From positions 310,001-374,000 of the forward strand of contig NZ_CP005189.1 of NCBI RefSeq assembly GCF_001563285.1: a stretch of DNA of 64,000 nt, in the 5' to 3' direction. Origin of the DNA: Sphingobium sp. MI1205 (GTDB taxonomy: Bacteria > Pseudomonadota > Alphaproteobacteria > Sphingomonadales > Sphingomonadaceae). This document shows, piece by piece, positions 17,435-24,936 of the stretch (position 1 is its first letter; each line of letters begins with the position of its first letter). The position numbers and the translations under genes were made by a program. The notes beneath the pieces were generated by a model that did no database searches, was not told the origin of the DNA, and saw only the letters and a list, made by a program, of their open reading frames with translations.

Positions 17435-17660
17435 AATGAAATATGCCGGGCTGCCTTTGCAACGGCTTTGACGAAGATCAATTATGCCTGCCAAACGGTA
17501 TGTCGGCATTTGATGTGTCGGGAAAACGGATCCCGGCCTAATGTCATCAACCCCGATCTCGAAGCCGGGCCGCTGAGGATCGTCTTGGAGGGATCGACCT
17601 CCACTTCGCCACCCGTCTGCTCGACAAGCGCTACGCCATCTGGCAATTGCCCCCGGAACC
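17435..17660 (+). pseudogene. decayed second copy of Rieske oxygenase leader and internal fragment
   Basis: Bases 17435-17505 repeat the leader upstream of the intact Rieske gene, including a short ORF 17443-17541 (MPGCLCNGFDEDQ...). Directly after it, 17546 to about 17650 matches an internal part of the Rieske gene (about 11666-11775): INPDLEAGPL, then GGIDRHFATW-like and DKRYAIW-like pieces with indels. The rest of the gene is deleted. This is the remnant of a duplicated oxygenase gene. Confidence 0.7.
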
Positions 17661-17860
17661 TTGAGCGGAGAGCCCCGGTTGAGGCCGATCGACGGAACGG
17701 GCTATCATGCCATGGTAGCATGCACCCATGGCCCGGTGATCAAAGAGGCGGCATGAACGACCACAGGCCTTAGGTTAATCCAGCCGCCAAGTTATCCAGA
17801 AAGGCGGCACAACCTCACATTTCCCTGATCCATCTGGTCGAACACAAAAGGAGAGCGAGA

Positions 17861-18544
17861 ATGTCCGAAAAATACGGAAGGTTTGCTCGTCAGCGTGTGC
17901 TGGTGACGAGCGCCGATATATACATGGGACCGGCGATCGTGGATCGCTTCACCGGTGAAGACGCTGATGTAACCGCAGATGTGGGACGATACAGCGCTCC
18001 TGATGAACCTGCCGCTATCATCGCAGAAGCTGGCCACATAGATATTCTAGTTCTCAATCTTCTTCCCGAAAACTTCATCCGGCAACTGGCCACCGATACG
18101 GATGAGACAGAATGGTTGCGGATGTTTGAGTTGCTGGTTCATCCGACCATGCGGTTCGTCAAAGCTGTGCTTCCTCAAATGATCGAGCGCAGATCGGGCA
18201 AAATCGTTGCCGTTACGAGCGCAGCCCCACTTCGGGCGATAGAAGCGGTCTCAAGCTACACGGCTGCGCGGGGCGCGCAGAACGCGTATGTCCGGGCTGT
18301 TGGAGCCGAAATCGCGCCCTTCAACATCCAGTTCAACGCGATTGGCCAAAATTACGTTTATGGAGGCTATCCGGCCAACGCGATGGATGATCCCGTGATC
18401 CGCGAAAAAGTCATGCGCGATGTACCGGCCAGGCGGTTCGCCGAAGGCTGGGAACAAGCAGAGCTAGTGCTTTTCCTCGCCTCCCAAAACAGCAATTTTA
18501 TTTCGGGCCAGGTTGTCCCCTTCTCCGGCGGCTGGGTAACTTAG
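17861..18544 (+). CDS. halohydrin dehalogenase (haloalcohol dehalogenase), SDR-related
   Basis: Protein of 227 aa with the SDR fold but without the NAD-binding GxxxGxG. Instead T16-x4-Y21-x-G23 fits the nucleophile-binding T-x4-[F/Y]-x-G motif of halohydrin dehalogenases, and S120-x12-Y133-x3-R137 fits their catalytic S-x12-Y-x3-R triad, with Arg replacing the SDR Lys. The C-terminus (LASQNSNFISGQVVPFSGGW) aligns with the HheC type. These enzymes form epoxides from vicinal halohydrins and open epoxides with anions such as cyanide, azide or nitrite. AAGGAGAG lies upstream of the start. Here it might process an epoxide or halohydrin made by the nearby oxygenases; that is inference. Confidence 0.88.
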   Translation: MSEKYGRFARQRVLVTSADIYMGPAIVDRFTGEDADVTADVGRYSAPDEPAAIIAEAGHIDILVLNLLPENFIRQLATDTDETEWLRMFELLVHPTMRFVKAVLPQMIERRSGKIVAVTSAAPLRAIEAVSSYTAARGAQNAYVRAVGAEIAPFNIQFNAIGQNYVYGGYPANAMDDPVIREKVMRDVPARRFAEGWEQAELVLFLASQNSNFISGQVVPFSGGWVT

Positions 18545-18841
18545 ATGTGCGGCGGGCACTCCGATCGGCAGCCCGTCACCTCGTCCGCGCCATCCAGCCG
18601 TGAGGTGTCGCCGCGTTGCTGGACAGTTTGGCGGCGGGATCAGGCTGACTCCCGTTGTCGTTCACACCGCCTGTTTTGATCATCTTAAGCGTTACACGCG
18701 AACGTCCTCACCGTATGGCAACCGGGCGGGGAGAGGCCCATGGCACCCGATCTGGCGCGATATGCGATGCTTTTGCGCGCCCGCTACAAAATCCGGCCGC
18801 ATATTGTGCGGGGACTGTAAAAATGCATTGGAGGGCGCGGC
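18545..18841. other. intergenic, nothing recognised
   Basis: Gap between the dehalogenase and the second six-helix gene. Only short unmatched frames are seen. A TGGAGGG ribosome site at the right end serves 18842. Confidence 0.4.
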
Positions 18842-19600
18842 ATGAACAGGAAAATACACCAAGCTTGCACGTATGGCGGTCTTGTCTTCGTGGTCCTTTT
18901 CGGGATCGGATGGGCTTTGATCGCAGGCTTTGTCCCGCCCCCTCCGCCGACAACCCCTGCCGCCGACATCGCGGCATTTTATGCCGATCATCGCTTCATT
19001 ATCATCGCCGGAATGTTCGTCGTCATGGTAGGCGTCGGGTGCCTGATGCCGTTCATGGCTTCGGTCAGCGTGCAGCTCGCCCGCATCGAAGGACGATGGC
19101 CGGTGCTGGCGGTCAGCCAGGTCACCATCGGCGTCATCAACACCGTGTTGCTGCTCATACCCGTGGTGATGTGGACCGCTCTCGCGTTTCGTCCTGATCG
19201 GGATCCGACACTCATCGAATTGTTGAACGATACCGCATGGATGTTCATGCTCTGGCCGTTCTCAACTGCATCCATCCAGAACATCATCGTCGGTGCCTGC
19301 ATCCTTACCGACAAAAGCAGCGCCCCGGTCTACCCGCGCTGGTTCGGCTATTTCAACCTGTGGACCTCGATCCTTCTTGCGGGGGGCGGGATCATGCCGT
19401 TCTTCATGCACGGCCCCTTCGCTTGGAACGGTCTGTTCGGGTTCTGGACGCCGGCCGTCACATACCTGTTCTGGATTTCCATGCTGATGTACTTCACCCT
19501 GCGCGCGATCAATGCGCAGGCTCAAGACGAGGCTCAATCGCAGGAACGTGACGGTGCAGGAAACGTGACCGCAACGAAGGTTGCAACCAGCACCTGCTAG
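18842..19600 (+). CDS. six-helix membrane protein, unknown family (paralogue B)
   Basis: Inner-membrane protein of 252 aa, paralogue of 6541-7221: it shares the PPPPPTT loop after helix 1, FRPDRDP...NDTAWMFM, PRWFGYFNLWT and HGPFAWNGL. Six helices are predicted, with a polar C-terminal tail of about 30 residues that paralogue A lacks. The ATG follows GGAGGG. It sits beside the halohydrin dehalogenase and an SDR, without intact oxidase subunits, although a cox4-like relic lies at 21153. Function unknown; repeated presence next to oxygenase genes suggests a role in the same process. Confidence 0.8.
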   Translation: MNRKIHQACTYGGLVFVVLFGIGWALIAGFVPPPPPTTPAADIAAFYADHRFIIIAGMFVVMVGVGCLMPFMASVSVQLARIEGRWPVLAVSQVTIGVINTVLLLIPVVMWTALAFRPDRDPTLIELLNDTAWMFMLWPFSTASIQNIIVGACILTDKSSAPVYPRWFGYFNLWTSILLAGGGIMPFFMHGPFAWNGLFGFWTPAVTYLFWISMLMYFTLRAINAQAQDEAQSQERDGAGNVTATKVATSTC

Positions 19601-19630
19601 CTGAGGCTGGGACCACCATGGTCTGAATGC

Positions 19631-19665
19631 AAAAAATGAGAGGCGCCCTCATAGGGGTGCCTCTC
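19631..19665 (-). terminator. intrinsic terminator (minus strand)
   Basis: Arms GAGAGGCACC and GGCGCCTCTC (10 bp, one G-T pair) with an 8-nt loop, followed on the minus strand by ATTTTTTGC. It lies just downstream of the truncated third six-helix gene, whose transcription it once ended. It may also affect convergent transcription from 18842. Confidence 0.75.
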
Positions 19666-19694
19666 CTGCGCACAACCGTCGAACTTTCTGGCGC

Positions 19695-19925
19695 TCAGTC
19701 GATATTGCCGAGCCCCGCCTGCTCCTGCGGTTTCAGCGCGGCAAGCAGCATAATTGAGGTGGCCAAGATCCAAATCCCGAAGATCACGAGCGGAATCCAG
19801 TAGATGAAGAAGCCATGCCAGGCAAACGGGCCGGTGCGTGGAATGAAAGCAGAGGCGCCGATCTCGAACATAAAAACGGTCCGCAGAGTGTAATATCCGT
19901 ACCAACGGGAAACGGCGACAGCGCA
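19695..19925 (-). pseudogene. six-helix membrane protein, C-terminal relic (copy C)
   Basis: The minus-strand frame ending at TGA 19695-19697 reads SRWYGYYTLRTVFMFE, then RTGPFAWHGFFIYWIP and LLAALKPQEQ. This matches the last third of paralogues A and B (PRW.GY...T, GPFAWNG). Upstream of SRW the frame reaches a stop near 19926, so the first two thirds are deleted. It is still followed by a good intrinsic terminator. Confidence 0.8.
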
Positions 19926-20057
19926 TCATTATTGCAGAAACCAAGGCAGGCAACGACGATCGCGACTAATTGGAAGATGAAGTACTGATCCGTGGTGAGC
20001 GATATGCTATCGTACCGTCTTGAGTTGGCTTTGGCACGCGCGGAAAGGGCAAGAGTG

Positions 20058-20849
20058 ATGCGATTGAAGGACAAGGTGGCAGTGGTTCTGGGCGCATCGG
20101 CGGAGGGTGGCACCGGGTGGGCCATCGCAGAAGCGCTGGCCGAAGAAGGCGCGAGAGTCGTCGTCGCGGCGCGTAGCAGGGAAGGTCTGGATCGGCTGGC
20201 GGCTAAGATTGGCGGAACCGCGATCATTTGCGATGCGGGTCGGCGCGAGGATATCGAGGCGCTCGCCCTCGTCACGCACGAGCAGTTCGGCCCTATCGAC
20301 ATCGCGGTCAACTCGGCAGCGCTGCCGGTCATCAGCATGATCGCGGACGTCACGCCTGAACAGCTTCAGGCCGGTGTCGACGTCAATTATTTCGCCCATG
20401 TCTGGTTCGTGCGATACATGACCGAACGGATGCGCGACGGCGGTTCGATCACGCTGATATCGTCCAACAGCACGACCCAGCCACAGCCGCCGCATTTCGC
20501 CTATGCCTGCGCCAAGTCCGCGATGGACTGCCTGGTCCGCTATGCCGCGCTCGAATATGGGCCGCGCGGCATCCGCGTGAACTCGTTGCTGCCCGGCCCG
20601 ATCAAGTCGGCTCTTGCCGCCGGGCTCTACGCCATTCCAGGGGTCGAGGAGATTTATGCGAGCCATGTCCCGCTGGGCCGCGTGGGGCTCCCGCGCGACT
20701 ATGCCGATGCGGTGGTCTTTCTGTCGGGGCCGACCTACATCACCGGCGTCAACCTGCCGCTGAGCGGCGGCAATCACCTGACCGGCATGCCGAAGCTTGA
20801 GGATATCCCGACCGGGCAGGATGCCTATAAATCCGACAAGACCGCCTGA
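20058..20849 (+). CDS. SDR-family oxidoreductase
   Basis: NAD(P)-dependent dehydrogenase of 263 aa. The start at 20058 (MRLKDKVAVVLGAS) is preceded by a GGAAAGGG-like site; the longer ORF adds 22 atypical codons. Cofactor motif GASAEGGTGWAIA, NSAA in place of NNAG, and the catalytic Ser with Y-A-C-A-K (SNSTTQPQPPHFAYACAK) are all in place. The C-terminal tail extends about 25 residues past the usual LPLSGG end. Likely oxidises or reduces a hydroxyl/keto group of the pathway intermediate; the substrate is not readable. Confidence 0.88.
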   Translation: MRLKDKVAVVLGASAEGGTGWAIAEALAEEGARVVVAARSREGLDRLAAKIGGTAIICDAGRREDIEALALVTHEQFGPIDIAVNSAALPVISMIADVTPEQLQAGVDVNYFAHVWFVRYMTERMRDGGSITLISSNSTTQPQPPHFAYACAKSAMDCLVRYAALEYGPRGIRVNSLLPGPIKSALAAGLYAIPGVEEIYASHVPLGRVGLPRDYADAVVFLSGPTYITGVNLPLSGGNHLTGMPKLEDIPTGQDAYKSDKTA

Positions 20850-20862
20850 GCGGACACGGGTT

Positions 20863-21048
20863 ATGGCGGGGGAACGACCCAACAGACATGATGCCTTGTC
20901 GGGCGAGAGCGACAGACGAGCGCCGCAGGGCACCTGCCCCTGCTGCGGGACGCACATCGACCGTTCGCCAGACAGCGATGCACCCTGCCCGGTGTGCCGC
21001 TATCCCGACAATTCAGCCGCATGGGTCGACTATGAGGGGTGCTGCTAA
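20863..21048 (+). CDS. small Cys-rich CPCC-type protein
   Basis: Reading frame of 61 codons starting 14 bases after the SDR stop. CPCCGTHID...APCPVCRYPD gives four metal-binding cysteines in the CPCC....CPVC arrangement of the Cys-rich CPCC family (small zinc-binding proteins of unknown role). No strong ribosome site is visible (GGGTT), so translation may be coupled to the SDR. It could be a real gene or a surviving fragment. Confidence 0.5.
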   Translation: MAGERPNRHDALSGESDRRAPQGTCPCCGTHIDRSPDSDAPCPVCRYPDNSAAWVDYEGCC

Positions 21049-21152
21049 GCCTGATCCATGGCTTTGTGCCAGCCGCACAGCGGCAACGCGCGCGGTGAGC
21101 GGCGGGCTGCCGATCACCGCGATCCGCACAACCCGCTCCCGATTGATCGGGC

Positions 21153-21640
21153 CTAAGCCATCCAGAGCAGCACGCCAAGCCTGATACCGACCACTAAGAC
21201 CCACACCCCGTAGACGAAACGGAGCGGGAGCACGGCGTGATCGAGCTCCATATATCGCATGCCGATCAGCCATGCCTTGAAGAAGGCGACGACGAGGATG
21301 GCCGTCCCCACCAGCCTCGCATGACCGCGGGCGGCGTCGAGCTGGAACAGATAGGCCGTGCGGCGCGCCGACCGTCGAAGCGGATGCGGTTCGGTATGAG
21401 CGTTGGTGACGATGGTCAGGGGCCGTGCTCTGCCGCCGTCGGTGCGTGATGTTGGAGCAGTCATAGCCGAGACACTTTCCTGATCCTCGCGCTTCAAGTC
21501 TTCATAATGGCGGGGAAGGCCCATTTGCATCCCCGCCTCGCGCAGGAGGATGCGATGTGCGGGATCTTCCGACAGACGGTTGGCCAGCACGCGCCCTGCC
21601 GAGCCGGCGGTCCACGATGATGTCGTAGCTGCCTGCTATG
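21153..21640 (-). pseudogene. fused relic: GMC oxidoreductase pieces plus NorF/cox4-like C-terminus
   Basis: Reading on the minus strand from 21640: SYDIIV, a frameshift, then AGSAGRVLANRLSEDPAHRI and LLREAG, the FAD-binding N-terminus of a GMC (choline-dehydrogenase type) oxidoreductase whose initiation codon is now ATA. A second GMC piece (ARPLTIVTNAHT, then NRIRFDGRRAA in another frame) follows near 21430-21360. From about 21330 to the stop at 21153 the frame becomes a NorF/cox4-like segment (AFFKAWLIGMRYMEL...LPLRFVYGVWVLVVG). The 145-codon ORF is therefore a chimera of two decayed genes, though the last 100 codons could still be translated. Confidence 0.7.
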
Positions 21641-21679
21641 CGACGCCTCTCCTGCCGTGCTGGCCTTGCCGGCCCTTCG

Positions 21680-22951
21680 TTATCCTGCGCGTTTTGTGAG
21701 CCGCGGCCCCGGATCGAAGCTGAGATTGAGGCTACCGATGGTGTGGAACAGCAGGCTGGGCTGGTAATCGGTGACGCTGCCCTCCGCGATGCGGATGTTT
21801 TTCATGCGCGCAAGCAAGCGCGGGAAAGCCATGGTGAGCTCCTTGCGCGCGAGCATCTGGCCGAGGCAACGATGCATGCTGGGCGCACCGAAGGCGATGT
21901 GCAGGCGGGCATTCTTGCGCCGGATGTCGAAGCTATCCGGCTCCTCGAAACGCTGGGGATCACGATTGCCCCCGTCATAACGCAGCAGCAAGGTCGCACC
22001 GGCGGGAATGGAAACGCCGGCCAGTTTGGTGTCGTGCCGCGCGATGCGCCACATCGAGGACGCCGGCGTTTCATAGCGCAGGATTTCCTCGACGGCATTG
22101 CCGACAAGCTTCGGGTCGTCGATCAGCGCCTGCATCTGGTCGGGACGGCGAAGCAGTTGGACCATGCCGCTCATCAGCGTGTTACGCGTCGTCTCGTTAC
22201 CCGCAACGCCCGTCTCGAAGGCGAGCGCGGCCGCCTCGTCGTCGGTCAGCGGCGACACCCCGTCGACCCGCGCAGTGACAAGGTCGGAGATGAGGTCGTC
22301 GCGCGGTTCTTGCCGGCGTTCACGAACCGTCTGCTTCACATAACGCCGGAATTCGACCATCAGCCTCGCGGCGTCGATCTCCTGCTCTCGCGTCCCCATG
22401 CGCCCGACGACAGTGATGACGGCATCCGACCAGAGTTTGACCTTGTCATACTTGTCACGCGGCAGGCCGAGGATATCGGCGATGATGTAGGTCGGCAGCA
22501 GGACGGCGAACTGGTCGACGAAATCGACCCTTCCGTCCTCGATAAAATCGTCGATCAATTCGTCGATGAGTTCGCCGATCCGATCCTCCATATGGGAAAC
22601 ACGACCCGTGGCGAACGCAGCATTGACGAGTGCGCGATACCGCTGATGCTCGGGATCGTCGCTGGTTAGCAGCAGCGTGGCCTCGAGCGGCTCCGATGCG
22701 AGGATCGATGCAACTTCCTGGTCCGCACCGCCGCCGGCCATGAGAAGATGGCCGAAGCGATTGGAGAAGTCGCCAGTGCGCTTTGCAACTTCCTCGATCA
22801 GCCTGACGTCCGTTACCACGAAGATTTCACGCCCGGCGGGATCGATCGTGCGCTCGACCGGCGCCTCGGCGCGCATTTGCGCCATAAGCGGAAACGGATT
22901 GGCCAGGTTGTCGCGCTCGTAAAAAGCGTGTGGCACAGTGCCGTCCATCAT
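21680..22951 (-). CDS. cytochrome P450 (CYP125/142-like heme loop)
   Basis: Soluble bacterial P450 of 423 aa, start MMDGTVPHAF at 22951 behind AAGGGG; 73 further in-frame codons upstream are not P450-like. I-helix oxygen-activation motif AGNETT is at 250-255, ExxR at 289-292, heme-ligand Cys362 in FGAPSMHRCLG. The heme loop is 11 residues from Phe to Gly rather than 10, as in the CYP125/CYP142 group that hydroxylates sterol side chains. This supports, but does not prove, a steroid-like or branched-alkyl substrate. No ferredoxin or reductase gene is adjacent. Confidence 0.92.
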   Translation of the reverse strand: MMDGTVPHAFYERDNLANPFPLMAQMRAEAPVERTIDPAGREIFVVTDVRLIEEVAKRTGDFSNRFGHLLMAGGGADQEVASILASEPLEATLLLTSDDPEHQRYRALVNAAFATGRVSHMEDRIGELIDELIDDFIEDGRVDFVDQFAVLLPTYIIADILGLPRDKYDKVKLWSDAVITVVGRMGTREQEIDAARLMVEFRRYVKQTVRERRQEPRDDLISDLVTARVDGVSPLTDDEAAALAFETGVAGNETTRNTLMSGMVQLLRRPDQMQALIDDPKLVGNAVEEILRYETPASSMWRIARHDTKLAGVSIPAGATLLLRYDGGNRDPQRFEEPDSFDIRRKNARLHIAFGAPSMHRCLGQMLARKELTMAFPRLLARMKNIRIAEGSVTDYQPSLLFHTIGSLNLSFDPGPRLTKRAG

Positions 22952-23170
22952 CGTCCCCTTGCGTATTGGTTCGGCGCATCGGCCGACTATGCAAGGCATA
23001 GACCTGACAAAAATCTGCTGCAATACCATAGGCTGAAGTATCAAATTGCCGATAGCACCATCGCATGCGGCGGGAGCTGCCAAGCGGATGGGTGGTGCGG
23101 CACCATCCCGACGTTTGCCGTCAAGAGATGGACAGCTGCCGGTTCGTCCGCGGGTCGGTCGATTGCCCAA

Positions 23171-23570
23171 CTAGGGCGTAGACTCATTACGCTCGGCACC
23201 AGATGCGCGTGCAGATGGATTTGACGGCGGCGAGGTAGTTGGCGGGGTCTTTGTCGTATCGTGTGGAGATGCCCGCGGAAGTACTTGATTCTGTTTAATA
23301 ATCGTTCAACAAGATTGCGCGTCGATAGACCCAGCCCGAGAAGGCGAAGCGTTGTTTGCGGTTGGATCGGCCCGGGATGTTGGCCCAGACGTTTTTGGCG
23401 GCGGCGGCAGCACGGATGACGTTGCTGTCGTAGCCCTTGTCACCCAACAGGATCGCACCCTCCTGCACGTTCTCAAGCAGGGCCTCGCCCTCCTGGCTGT
23501 CGTGGACCTGACCGCCAGTCAGCCTCAGGGCAACGGGGACTCGATTGAGATGGACGGGGCCCTGACGATC
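23171..23570 (-). pseudogene. IS5-family transposase C-terminal relic
   Basis: Minus-strand frames read LRLTGGQVHDSQEGEALL, LLGDKGYDSNVIRAAAAA, NVWANIPGRSNRKQRFAF, a stop at LLNDY*, then STRYDKDPANYLAAVKSICT and (frameshifted) NESTP at the end. This is the C-terminal half of an IS5-group DDE transposase with a stop and frameshifts. It differs in part from the relic at 1179, which keeps only N-terminal and middle pieces. Confidence 0.85.
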
Positions 23571-23602
23571 GAGCGCTAGATATTCCCCCGTAGCCGTTCA
23601 TT

Positions 23603-24100
23603 TCATCCGCCCTGCTCATCATTAGCGGAGCGTCCCCCAAGATACAGCGGGGCGGGAAAGGCATTGAGTTCGATCCTGACACCGTCGGGATCGGTAACGA
23701 AGACGACCTCGCCGGACATGTGCGGGAGTGCGAAGGTGGAACGACTGTCGTGCAGGACCGTGCCCCCGAACGCCGTCACCTTCGTCAATGTCGCATCGAG
23801 GTCATCCACTTCGAACGACAAATGCGTCAGCCCGACGCGATACAGGGGCAGCAGGCCGGCGGATTCCTCTCGCATGGCAGACCAGTCGAGCAGTTCGATC
23901 ACCAGACCTCCCAGCCGCAGAAACTGGCTGCGCAGCGAAAAGGAACCGGTCACGCCGAGCAACGCATGATATTGATCGTCGATCGCCAGGGATTCGCCTT
24001 CCTCGAAGCCCAAGACCTCCCGATAGAAGGCGTGGGATCGCGCCATATTCGTTACACAGATCCCGGAGTGCGAATAGCGCGCGCGCGCAGGAGTACGCAT
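23603..24100 (-). CDS. VOC-family (glyoxalase/extradiol-type) protein
   Basis: Protein of 165 aa with two beta-alpha-beta-beta-beta halves. It begins YSHSGICVTNMARSHAFYRE with a metal-ligand type His, and its second half has LTHLSFEVDDLD and ends DPDGVRIELNAFP, where the last Glu is the usual ligand. VOC members include glyoxalase I, methylmalonyl-CoA epimerase and ring-cleavage dioxygenases; this single-domain size fits an isomerase/lyase rather than a full extradiol dioxygenase. It starts six bases after the stop of the SDR at 24107-24922, in the same operon direction. Confidence 0.85.
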   Translation of the reverse strand: MRTPARARYSHSGICVTNMARSHAFYREVLGFEEGESLAIDDQYHALLGVTGSFSLRSQFLRLGGLVIELLDWSAMREESAGLLPLYRVGLTHLSFEVDDLDATLTKVTAFGGTVLHDSRSTFALPHMSGEVVFVTDPDGVRIELNAFPAPLYLGGRSANDEQGG

Positions 24101-24106
24101 GGTCGT

Positions 24107-24922
24107 TCAGTTCCGGGGGAGGTAGCGCGCCTGCTCCACCCCCTCGTCATCGGGAACATAACGTGTGCCGCTAAGGCCGCCGTCGACAGCCAGCACCTGC
24201 GCGGAGACGAATTTTGCGTCGTCCGAGGCCAGATAGGCGACCGCTGCGCCGATATCCTCCATGTCGCCATTGCCCGTGATCGGCTTGTTCAGCACCGCGA
24301 TGCGTAGCAGCGGGTCGCGCGGGTGAAGCGATGCCAATATGTCGCGGTTGAGCGGTGTGGTGATCGAGCCGGGGGCGACCGCATTGCAGGTGACGCCGAA
24401 GCGGCCATAGTCTGCCGCGACGGAGCGGGTGAGAGCCTCCAGACCGGCCTTGGTGACGGCATAGGCGGTGTCCGCCCGGGCACCGATCGATCCGTTCATC
24501 GACGAGATGTTGATGATCCGGCCATGCCCGCGCTCCGCCATTCCCGGCACCAGCGCCCGCGTCAGGCGGAACGGCGCGGTGAGGTTGATCGCGATCGTCC
24601 TGCTCCACTGGGCATCGTCGAACTGCTCGATCGTTCCGGAGATGCCGATCCCGGCATTATTGACGAGGATGTCGGCCTGGCCCAGCTTCTCCGCGACCGC
24701 GGCCAGCAGCGTATCTGGCGCGTCCGGCGCGGTGAGATCAATGACGAGCGGGATTGCCAGATCGCCACCGCCAAGCGCTTCGCAGGTCTGCGCAAGCTCG
24801 TCCGCCAATATGTCCAACAGCAGCAGCCGCGCGCCCTCGGCGCGCAGCCGCTGCGCTATGCCAAGCCCCAGGCCGCGTGCGGCACCGGTAACGATGGCGC
24901 AACGTCCTTCCAGTCGGTTCAT
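24107..24922 (-). CDS. SDR-family oxidoreductase
   Basis: Classical NAD(P)-dependent SDR of 271 aa. The ATG at 24922 has GGGAGAG ten bases upstream, which decides it over the longer ORF. TGAARGLGLGIA binds the cofactor, NNAGIG is intact, and catalytic S...Y-A-V-T-K lies in NISSMNGSIGARADTAYAVTK. An Asp after strand 2 (LLLLDIL) suggests NAD(H) preference. An unusual 20-residue tail follows the normal VDGGLSG end. It lies 14 bases downstream of another SDR and just upstream of the VOC gene, so the three probably form one transcript. Confidence 0.9.
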   Translation of the reverse strand: MNRLEGRCAIVTGAARGLGLGIAQRLRAEGARLLLLDILADELAQTCEALGGGDLAIPLVIDLTAPDAPDTLLAAVAEKLGQADILVNNAGIGISGTIEQFDDAQWSRTIAINLTAPFRLTRALVPGMAERGHGRIINISSMNGSIGARADTAYAVTKAGLEALTRSVAADYGRFGVTCNAVAPGSITTPLNRDILASLHPRDPLLRIAVLNKPITGNGDMEDIGAAVAYLASDDAKFVSAQVLAVDGGLSGTRYVPDDEGVEQARYLPRN

Positions 24923-24936
24923 GCTCTTCTCTCCCG

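Noticed and set aside
17255..17773. 172-codon plus-strand open frame
   Set aside because: Only a short part (INPDLEAGPL) is recognisable, and that is a Rieske fragment; the rest is out-of-frame debris.
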